DNA of 25,975 nucleotides from an uncultured Prevotella sp. (GTDB lineage: Bacteria; Bacteroidota; Bacteroidia; Bacteroidales; Bacteroidaceae): NCBI GenBank assembly GCA_945827565.1, contig CALZNR010000001.1, positions 1 through 25,975 on the forward strand, given 5' to 3'. Under the pieces are notes generated by a model, which saw only the letters and a list, made by a program, of their open reading frames with translations, was not told the DNA's origin and made no database searches. Numbering within the stretch: position 1 is the first letter of the stretch; every line of letters starts with the position of its first letter. Positions 7,379 to 14,111 of the stretch are shown piece after piece. The position numbers and the translations under genes were made by a program.

Positions 7379-8632
7379 ATGAAGATAAAGATGAAATGGT
7401 ACAGCCAGTGGATTTGGTTGACTATCTTGTGCGTTGTGATGGTTGGAGGATTGACAGCTTGTGATGACGGGAAGAAGCCAAATGTGGTGGTGTGCGTACC
7501 GGTATATGGACAGAGTCTTGCCATGGGTGAGGAGGCAGAACTGGTAACAGATATTGATGAACTTTCCCATAAATGGCGGGGACGCCTTGTAGGTGAGGCT
7601 CTTCGTGCGGGGTTTGGTTACTATGAGGACCGAAACTGGAAAAGAGAACTGAAAAGACTTATCAGGTATGGCAATCGCAGGTATGAGAATTCTGCATATG
7701 CCATGGGAGAAATGCTTGTCGGAGCATTTGGCGAGGACACGATGGTATGTGTGTTTGCTGGTGGAAGGGGTGCTACGGCTATCTCCAATCTTGTCAAAGG
7801 CACTCCTCCGTATGAAGGCCTTATGGAGGATATCAGGAAATCATGCAACGAAGCACAAAGAAACGGACAGGAATTCTTTGTGCCCGCAATATGCTGGATG
7901 CAGGGAGAGAGCGACATGTTTGATTACACCAGGGTGGATTACAGGAAAAAGCTTGAACAGTTTTCCACAGACATTAACAAAGACGTGAAAAGCATCACAG
8001 GGCAGCAAAGGGATGTGAAGATTGTGGGATATCAGTCATGTTGTTTGGCAAAGTGCTATGATTACACGCCTGAGAATTATGATTGCTATGAGATATCTAT
8101 ACCCCAGACGCAGATGCAGCTGATTAGAGATGATTCCATGTTTGCTGCTGGTACCCCAGTGTATTTCCTTGATTTTGTGGATGATCGGCTTCATCTTGAC
8201 GGAAAGAGTCAAACCATTGTTGGGAGGTATAACGCCCAGGCAGTGCTGGATATAGTGAGATACGGAAGTTCCAGCCGTGGACTATATCCTGTGAGGATAG
8301 AAGCAAAGGGACAGGCGGTGCTCATTGAATTTAACGGATATTGTAGCCAGCTTGCATTTGATACTGTCAGAGTGAACAAAGTGAAGAACTATGGATTTCA
8401 GGTGATAACTCATCACAACAAGGATATAGCTAAAAGCGTGAGCCTTGTGGATAATTGTGTGGTCATTGAGTGCTGTGAAGAGACCAAAGGATGTAAGGTG
8501 AGGTATGGAGGCAATGGCGAGAGAAATAAATCGGGCAGGCGATTGGGGGCACGTGGCAACCTTGTTGGATATCATGCCGCAGCACTCCCTTCATGGTGCT
8601 ATATGTTCTCTGAGGTTGCGACTGAAAAATAA
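7379..8632 (+). CDS. SGNH/SASA-type carbohydrate esterase lipoprotein
   Basis: A 417-residue predicted lipoprotein. The signal peptide has a basic start (MKIKMKW), a hydrophobic core and a lipobox GGLTAC with Cys28. The enzyme domain resembles the sialate O-acetylesterase (DUF303) family: block I VPVYGQS with nucleophile Ser46, CWMQGES near 173-178, and DDRLHLDG carrying the Asp/His pair (about 269 and 272). Such enzymes remove O-acetyl groups from glycans outside the cytoplasm, in periplasm or at the outer membrane. The C-terminal 120 residues look like a beta-rich accessory region. An in-frame ATG at 7367 adds MMEE, which would place acidic residues before the signal peptide, so I prefer 7379. 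Placement beside glycosyltransferases suggests action on the cell's own polysaccharide, but a catabolic substrate is possible. Confidence 0.78.
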   Translation: MKIKMKWYSQWIWLTILCVVMVGGLTACDDGKKPNVVVCVPVYGQSLAMGEEAELVTDIDELSHKWRGRLVGEALRAGFGYYEDRNWKRELKRLIRYGNRRYENSAYAMGEMLVGAFGEDTMVCVFAGGRGATAISNLVKGTPPYEGLMEDIRKSCNEAQRNGQEFFVPAICWMQGESDMFDYTRVDYRKKLEQFSTDINKDVKSITGQQRDVKIVGYQSCCLAKCYDYTPENYDCYEISIPQTQMQLIRDDSMFAAGTPVYFLDFVDDRLHLDGKSQTIVGRYNAQAVLDIVRYGSSSRGLYPVRIEAKGQAVLIEFNGYCSQLAFDTVRVNKVKNYGFQVITHHNKDIAKSVSLVDNCVVIECCEETKGCKVRYGGNGERNKSGRRLGARGNLVGYHAAALPSWCYMFSEVATEK

Positions 8633-8653
8633 GAGACTGATTGCTGTTTGACT

Positions 8654-8669
8654 TCATCATTGATGATTT
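8654..8669 (+). terminator. Weak hairpin after the esterase gene
   Basis: TCATC-ATT-GATGA followed by TTT lies about 20 bases after the esterase stop codon. The stem is short and AT-rich, so termination here would be inefficient at best. Confidence 0.25.
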
Positions 8670-8682
8670 ACAACATGGCTTA

Positions 8683-8714
8683 TTTGGTAGTTTGAAAAAT
8701 AAGGTGTAAATTTG
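8683..8714 (+). promoter_or_regulatory. Promoter upstream of glmS
   Basis: TTTG (8683-8686), a 20-base spacer and TAAATTTG (8707-8714) fit the Bacteroidetes consensus with the same spacing as the glf promoter. It would start RNA near 8720 and is the only strong candidate for driving glmS and perhaps the genes behind it. Confidence 0.6.
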
Positions 8715-8719
8715 CACGT

Positions 8720-8964
8720 TGAATCGGTGTGGGTGCGTGTGACTATGATCCAGTTTTTTTGTCATCGTCCCCACGCATGTGTACACAACAAGAGTTAAGA
8801 GATATGAAGATGACAACCTCTCCCGATGCGGCAGCCAGAATGTTGATTGCTGTGCTGGTTTTTGCTGCTTGTTCAAGCAAAAAACATGCAAGTTGTTTTT
8901 GGGGGAGTTTAAAAGGGCAGAAATGCTCTTGTAAAGTTGATCAGAACGAAAACGAAAAGCAGTT
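8720..8964 (+). promoter_or_regulatory. Long putative 5' leader of glmS
   Basis: If transcription begins at the promoter above, glmS has a leader of about 245 bases. It contains a perfect short palindrome TGCTTGTTCAAGCA (8866-8879) and a possible short ORF from 8804 to 8977 that runs 13 bases into glmS. The hairpin is followed by A residues, so it is not a terminator. I do not recognise a known riboswitch, and nothing marks it as the catalytic glmS ribozyme of Firmicutes. Confidence 0.35.
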
Positions 8965-10809
8965 ATGTGTGGCATAGTAGGATACATAGGAGATAAACAA
9001 GCATTTCCAATCCTTATTGGAGGGTTACGCCGATTGGAGTATCGTGGATATGACAGCGCAGGTGTGGCAATGATTGATGAACAGGGTGAGTTGAATGTGT
9101 GGAAGGCCAAGGGAAAGGTGGACGATCTTGTAAACTACTGCAGTGAGAAGAACGTGACGGGAACTGTGGGTATCGCACATACCAGATGGGCCACCCATGG
9201 AGAACCTTCGGCGCTGAATGCCCATCCACACTATTCTCAGTCTAAGAATCTTGCAATCATCCACAACGGCATTATCGAAAACTATGCTGACCTCAAGGCA
9301 AAGTTGGTGTCTAAGGGCATTACTTTCCGCTCTGATACAGACACTGAGGTGCTGGTGCAGTTGATAGAGTATGTGCAAGAGCAAAAGAACTTTGATTTGC
9401 TCACCGCTGTACAGGTGGCACTTCACGAGGTGATAGGAGCCTATGCCATTGCTTTGATAGACAGGCGTGAACCTAATCAGATTATTGCCGCACGCAAGCA
9501 GAGCCCGTTGGTGGTGGGTATAGGCGACAATGAATTTTTTCTTGGTTCTGATGCTACTCCTATTGTGGAATATACCGATCAGGTGGTATATCTCGAAGAT
9601 GGAAATATCGCAGTGATACGCAAGGGGGAACCCCTTAAAGTGGTGAACATACAGAACCGCAAACTCAAGCCCGAAATCCAAACGGTGGATTTGAACTTGG
9701 GACAATTGGAAAAGGGAGGCTATCCTCACTTTATGCTGAAAGAGATATTTGAACAGCCTGAATGTCTGACCAACTGTATGCGAGGCAGGGTGAATGTAGA
9801 TACCGACAATGTGGTGCTCAGTGCGGTGATAGACTATCGTAAGCAGCTGGTAAATGCCCAACGCATTATCATCGTGGCATGTGGCACCTCATGGCATGCA
9901 GCACTGATAGGTAAGCAGATGATAGAGAGCCTGTGCCGCACTCCTGTAGAGGTGGAATATGCGTCAGAGTTTCGCTACCGGAATCCCGTCATCACGTCTA
10001 AGGATGTGGTGATTGCCATATCCCAAAGTGGTGAAACTGCCGATACTTTGGCCGCCGTCCAATTGGCAAAGTCTTGTGGCGCTTTTATCTATGGCATTTG
10101 CAACTCCATCGGTTCCAGTATTCCCCGCGCCACCGATACAGGATCATATATCCACGTAGGACCGGAGATTGGTGTGGCATCTACCAAGGCTTTCACGGGT
10201 CAGGTCACTGTGCTTTCCATGCTGGCACTGGCGCTGGCAAAAGAGAAGGGCACCATCACCAGCAACGACTATCTGACTATTGTGAAGGAACTGCACGAGA
10301 TTCCGGCGAAGATGAAGAAGGTGTTGGAACAGAATGGCAAGATAGCCGACTTGAGCCGCATCTTTACCTATGCACGCAACTTCCTCTATTTAGGGCGTGG
10401 ATATAGTTACCCCGTGGCATTAGAGGGCGCTTTGAAACTGAAAGAGATAAGCTATATACATGCAGAGGGCTACCCCGCTGCAGAGATGAAGCATGGGCCT
10501 ATCGCACTCATAGACTCTGACATGCCCGTGGTGGTGATTGCCACTCACAATGCCATGTACGAGAAGGTGCTGAGCAATATTCAAGAGGTAAAAGCCCGTA
10601 AGGGCAAGGTAATAGCCCTGGTAACCGAGGGCGACGAAACCATTAGCAGAATTGCCGATGAGGTGATAGAACTTCCCGACACCATAGAATGTCTGGAACC
10701 TCTGCTTGCAACCATTCCATTGCAGTTGCTGGCATATCATGTTGCCGTTTGCAAGGGCAAGGATGTGGATCAACCGCGTAATTTGGCAAAATCAGTTACC
10801 GTGGAATAA
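8965..10809 (+). CDS. glmS: Glutamine--fructose-6-phosphate aminotransferase (isomerizing)
   Basis: A 614-residue cytosolic enzyme that makes glucosamine-6-phosphate from fructose-6-phosphate and glutamine, the entry to UDP-GlcNAc for peptidoglycan, LPS and amino-sugar polysaccharides. The N-terminal Ntn glutaminase domain begins MCGIVGYIG with catalytic Cys2, and continues with RLEYRGYDSAG, HTRWATHG and HNGIIENY. Two SIS sugar-binding domains follow (VACGTSWHAAL, ISQSGETADTLAA, LGRGYSYPVALEGALKLKE). The C-terminus NLAKSVTVE with its active-site lysine matches E. coli exactly. Full length. It is first of the rightward housekeeping genes and is separated from the next one by a strong stem-loop. 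Confidence 0.98.
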   Translation: MCGIVGYIGDKQAFPILIGGLRRLEYRGYDSAGVAMIDEQGELNVWKAKGKVDDLVNYCSEKNVTGTVGIAHTRWATHGEPSALNAHPHYSQSKNLAIIHNGIIENYADLKAKLVSKGITFRSDTDTEVLVQLIEYVQEQKNFDLLTAVQVALHEVIGAYAIALIDRREPNQIIAARKQSPLVVGIGDNEFFLGSDATPIVEYTDQVVYLEDGNIAVIRKGEPLKVVNIQNRKLKPEIQTVDLNLGQLEKGGYPHFMLKEIFEQPECLTNCMRGRVNVDTDNVVLSAVIDYRKQLVNAQRIIIVACGTSWHAALIGKQMIESLCRTPVEVEYASEFRYRNPVITSKDVVIAISQSGETADTLAAVQLAKSCGAFIYGICNSIGSSIPRATDTGSYIHVGPEIGVASTKAFTGQVTVLSMLALALAKEKGTITSNDYLTIVKELHEIPAKMKKVLEQNGKIADLSRIFTYARNFLYLGRGYSYPVALEGALKLKEISYIHAEGYPAAEMKHGPIALIDSDMPVVVIATHNAMYEKVLSNIQEVKARKGKVIALVTEGDETISRIADEVIELPDTIECLEPLLATIPLQLLAYHVAVCKGKDVDQPRNLAKSVTVE

Positions 10810-10825
10810 GGTTACCGAAGAGCGT

Positions 10826-10898
10826 AGGAACCGGCTTCTGTATCGGTTTCTTTGCTCCTTTTAGGAAAGAGACCAAGGTGCAGGTGCCGGTTCTTTAT
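10826..10898 (+). terminator. Large stem-loop after glmS
   Basis: Outer stem AGGAACCGGC (10826-10835) pairs with GCCGGTTCTT (10886-10895, one G-U). Inside it GGTTTCTTT (10845-10853) pairs over nine bases with AAAGAGACC (10866-10874, one G-U), capped by CCT-TTT-AGG. The outer stem is followed by a short U-rich run (TTCTTTATAT). It begins 16 bases after the glmS stop codon, fitting an intrinsic terminator or a processing/attenuation structure within a longer transcript. Confidence 0.6.
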
Positions 10899-11025
10899 AT
10901 GTTCTGGTAGCCTATAAACAAATGAAAAGTGGAACATCTCAGAGGCTTGCGATATACACACGTGGGCGAGATGAAGACACAAAGCAAACAACACAACATC
11001 ACAAAATAACTAAAAGAAAAAAGGC
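10899..11025 (+). other. A-rich leader before the purF-like gene
   Basis: With the stem-loop this forms a gap of 216 bases. It is A-rich close to the next start (CTAAAAGAAAAAAGGC), as expected for Bacteroidetes initiation without a Shine-Dalgarno sequence. I see no TAnnTTTG promoter box, which argues for read-through from glmS or an atypical promoter. Confidence 0.35.
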
Positions 11026-12921
11026 ATGGAGCAATTAAAACATGAATGTGGCATAGCAATGATTCGATTGCTGAAACCATTAGACTACTATCAGCGCAAG
11101 TACGGCACATGGATGTACGGACTGAATAAGTTGTATCTGATGATGGAGAAACAGCACAATCGAGGACAGGAGGGAGCTGGAATGGCTTGCGTCAAATTGC
11201 ACACCACACCTGGAAATGAATACATGTTTCGTGAAAAGGCAGAGGGCTCCAATGCCATCACAGAAATCTTTGCTACCGTGCAAAAGAGTTTCAAGGGGCT
11301 CTCGCAGGCACAGATACAGGATGCTGAATACGCTGCCGACCAGTTGCCCTTTGCAGGGGAACTATATATGGGCCACCTGCGCTATTCCACTACAGGAAAA
11401 AGCGGCTTGAAGTATGTGCACCCGTTCTTGAGAAGAAACAACTGGAAGGCAAAAAACCTGTGCTTGTGCGGCAACTTTAACATGACCAATATTGATGAGG
11501 TGTTTGACAAGATAACAGAGCAGGGACAATATCCGCGCATCTTTAGTGACAGTTACATCATGCTGGAGTGGATGGGTCACCGACTGGACAGGGAGGTGGA
11601 ACGAAACTATCAAGATGCCAAGGAACTGGGACTGAAAGGAACAGACATCACCGACTATATAGACAACCATGTGAAGATGGCCAATGTGCTGAAAACCACC
11701 ATGCCCGATTTTGATGGAGGCTATGTGGTGTGTGGCTTGACGGGTAGCGGTGAGATGTTCTCACTGCGTGATCCCTGGGGCATCAGACCGGCGTTTTACT
11801 ATTGCAATGATGAGATTGTTGCGGTGGCGAGTGAACGCCCTGTGCTGCAAACCACCTTCGACTTGGAGTGCGATGATATCACAGAGTTGCAGCCAGGACA
11901 GGCCATCATGGTCAGTAAGAATGGCATATGCAGCATAGAGCAAGTGCTGGAACCTCGTGGAGATGCAGCCTGCTCTTTTGAACGCATCTACTTCAGTAGA
12001 GGTTCTGACCGCGACATCTATCAAGAGCGCAAGCAACTGGGAGAACAACTGTTGCCTTCTATCCTTAAAGCCGTAGAAGGAGATGTGGAGCACACCGTGT
12101 TCTCGTTTATTCCCAATACGGCAGAGGTGGCATACTATGGAATGCTGGGCGGGTTCAAACGCTATATCAATGAACAGAAGATAAAGGCGTTGGAGAATAT
12201 GGATCACATACCCTCACGTGAGGAATTGCAGGAGTTGCTGCATCAGTATGTGCGTTCAGAAAAGATTGCGTGGAAAGATATCAAACTGAGAACCTTTATC
12301 ACAGAAGGAAACTCGCGCAACGACCTTGCCTCGCACGTATATGACATCACCTACGAATCACTGAAAAAAGGGGTGGACAACCTGGTGGTGATAGATGACA
12401 GTATTGTACGTGGCACCACTCTGAGGGAGAGCATCATCAAAATATTGGACCGTCTGCATCCCAAGAAGATTGTGATTGTGAGTTCCTCGCCACAAATACG
12501 CTATCCCGATTATTACGGTATCGACATGGCACATTTGGAGGAGTTTATAGCCTTCAGGGCATGTGTGGAATTGCTGAAAGACCGCAATATGCACCAACTG
12601 ATAGAGGAAACCTATCGCAACTGTGTGGAGGAGATGAAAAAGCCTAAGACTGAAATGCAGTGCTGTGTGAAAAACCTGTACAAGCCCTTCACGGTGGAAG
12701 AGTTGAACACCAAAATGGTGGAAATGCTGAGGCCGGCAGGAGTAAACACACCAATCGAACTGGTGTTCCAAAGCATTGAAGGCTTGCACAAGGCTATACC
12801 CAACCACAAGGGAGACTGGTATTTTACAGGCAACTATCCAACACCGGGAGGAGTGAAACTGGCAAATCAGGCCTTTATCAACTACGTGGAGAAGGTGTAT
12901 CAGTATGCACAGAAATTCTGA
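11026..12921 (+). CDS. PurF-like amidophosphoribosyltransferase, long Bacteroidetes form
   Basis: A 631-residue enzyme of the family that transfers glutamine nitrogen to PRPP, giving phosphoribosylamine, the first step of purine synthesis. It starts MEQLKHECGIAM, so the Ntn nucleophile would be Cys8 after removal of a seven-residue propeptide, as in B. subtilis-type PurF. Family blocks seen are QHNRGQEGAGM, GHLRYSTTG, LRDPWGIRP, FERIYFSRGSDRDIYQERK, and the PRPP loop NLVVIDDSIVRGTT (about 451-464), then SSSPQIRYPDYYGIDM. It is over 100 residues longer than E. coli PurF, with an insertion before the PRPP loop and an extra C-terminal region of about 90 residues. The usual NGN oxyanion motif appears as CGNFNMTN. 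These genomes often encode another, shorter PurF, so I leave the symbol blank; a changed substrate is possible. Confidence 0.82.
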   Translation: MEQLKHECGIAMIRLLKPLDYYQRKYGTWMYGLNKLYLMMEKQHNRGQEGAGMACVKLHTTPGNEYMFREKAEGSNAITEIFATVQKSFKGLSQAQIQDAEYAADQLPFAGELYMGHLRYSTTGKSGLKYVHPFLRRNNWKAKNLCLCGNFNMTNIDEVFDKITEQGQYPRIFSDSYIMLEWMGHRLDREVERNYQDAKELGLKGTDITDYIDNHVKMANVLKTTMPDFDGGYVVCGLTGSGEMFSLRDPWGIRPAFYYCNDEIVAVASERPVLQTTFDLECDDITELQPGQAIMVSKNGICSIEQVLEPRGDAACSFERIYFSRGSDRDIYQERKQLGEQLLPSILKAVEGDVEHTVFSFIPNTAEVAYYGMLGGFKRYINEQKIKALENMDHIPSREELQELLHQYVRSEKIAWKDIKLRTFITEGNSRNDLASHVYDITYESLKKGVDNLVVIDDSIVRGTTLRESIIKILDRLHPKKIVIVSSSPQIRYPDYYGIDMAHLEEFIAFRACVELLKDRNMHQLIEETYRNCVEEMKKPKTEMQCCVKNLYKPFTVEELNTKMVEMLRPAGVNTPIELVFQSIEGLHKAIPNHKGDWYFTGNYPTPGGVKLANQAFINYVEKVYQYAQKF

Positions 12922-12994
12922 GTAGCAGGTCTGTGGGAAATCAAGAAAGCAAAGGATATTCAAACAACATACGCAGAAAGAAGATAAAAAACAA

Positions 12995-13013
12995 TCCGGA
13001 ATCAGACTCCGGA
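12995..13013 (+). promoter_or_regulatory. TCCGGA hairpin just before carA
   Basis: Two copies of the self-complementary TCCGGA (12995-13000 and 13008-13013) with a 7-base loop form a compact hairpin ending 15 bases before the carA ATG. There is no U-tract, so it is not a classic terminator. It could affect carA translation or mRNA processing. Confidence 0.35.
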
Positions 13014-13028
13014 CCACAAAGTCAAAAT

Positions 13029-14105
13029 ATGAAGAACGTAACATTATTACTTGAAGATGGAACAAGATTCCATGGAAAGTCTTTTGGTTATGAACAGCCG
13101 GTGGCGGGTGAAGTGGTATTCAACACCGCAATGATGGGCTACCCGGAAAGTCTTACCGACCCCTCGTATGCCGGACAGTTGATGACACTTACCTATCCCT
13201 TGGTGGGTAACTATGGCGTGCCTCCATTTACGGTGGAGAGTGATGGCATTGCTACCTTTATGGAGAGCGATCGTATTCATGCGTCGGCCATTATCGTGGC
13301 AGACTACAGCGAACAGTACAATCACTGGAATGCAAAGGAGAGCTTGGCAGAGTGGCTGAAGAGAGAGAAAGTGCCTGGAATTACGGGAATAGATACCCGC
13401 GAACTGACCAAAGTGTTGCGTGAGCATGGAGTGATGATGGGCAAAATTCTCTTTGATGATGAGCCAGACAATATACCTACTGCCAATTACGAAGGTGTGA
13501 ACTTTGTGGACAAGGTGAGTTGCAAGGAGGTAATCAAGTACAACGAAGGAGCCGGAAAAAAGGTGATACTGGTGGATTGTGGCGTGAAAAACAATATCAT
13601 ACGCTGCTTGGTGAACCGTGGTGTAGAGGTGATTCGTGTGCCTTGGAACTACGACTATACGGGCATGGACTTTGACGGACTGTTCTTGGGCAATGGTCCT
13701 GGCGACCCTGACATGTGCGAGGATGCAGTCAATATCATACGTAAGCAGATGGACCTGTCAAGAAAACCCATCTGCGGCATCTGCATGGGCAATCAGTTGC
13801 TTGCCAAGGCAGGTGGTGCAAAGATTTATAAACTGAAGTATGGTCACCGCTCACACAACCAACCTGTGCGTGAGGTGGGAACCAACCGCTGTTATGTAAC
13901 CAGTCAGAACCATGGCTATGCTGTGGATGCCTCTACTCTGGGCAAGGATTGGCGTGAATTGTTCGTAAATATGAATGATGGTTCCAATGAGGGTGTATGC
14001 CACAAAGAGAATCCATGGTTCACCAGTCAGTTCCATCCAGAAGCATGCAGTGGACCTGTAGATACCGAATTCATGTTTGACCGCTTTGTTGAAAAATTGA
14101 AATAA
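13029..14105 (+). CDS. carA: Carbamoyl-phosphate synthase small (glutaminase) subunit
   Basis: A 358-residue subunit that hydrolyses glutamine and channels ammonia to CarB for carbamoyl phosphate, used in pyrimidine and arginine synthesis. The N-terminal CPSase domain has AGEVVFNTAMMGYPESLTDP and GVDTREL-like GIDTRELTKVLREHG. The class I glutaminase domain has GLFLGNGPGDP, the nucleophile Cys252 in CGICMGNQLL, SQNHGYAV, and His336/Glu338 in FHPEACSGP. The usual GHQ after the nucleophile is GNQ here. I use the ATG at 13029: an in-frame ATG at 12933 would add 32 basic, low-complexity residues not found in the family and spanning the hairpin. It lies 6 bp before carB, clearly co-transcribed. Confidence 0.96.
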   Translation: MKNVTLLLEDGTRFHGKSFGYEQPVAGEVVFNTAMMGYPESLTDPSYAGQLMTLTYPLVGNYGVPPFTVESDGIATFMESDRIHASAIIVADYSEQYNHWNAKESLAEWLKREKVPGITGIDTRELTKVLREHGVMMGKILFDDEPDNIPTANYEGVNFVDKVSCKEVIKYNEGAGKKVILVDCGVKNNIIRCLVNRGVEVIRVPWNYDYTGMDFDGLFLGNGPGDPDMCEDAVNIIRKQMDLSRKPICGICMGNQLLAKAGGAKIYKLKYGHRSHNQPVREVGTNRCYVTSQNHGYAVDASTLGKDWRELFVNMNDGSNEGVCHKENPWFTSQFHPEACSGPVDTEFMFDRFVEKLK

Positions 14106-14111
14106 AGAAAG

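Noticed and set aside
8720..8964. Catalytic glmS ribozyme
   Set aside because: I see no feature of the Firmicutes ribozyme core; the position alone is not evidence.
12933..13028. Longer carA N-terminus from the ATG at 12933
   Set aside because: The extra 32 residues are basic and low-complexity with no family counterpart, and they lie over a hairpin; the ATG at 13029 gives the standard CarA start.
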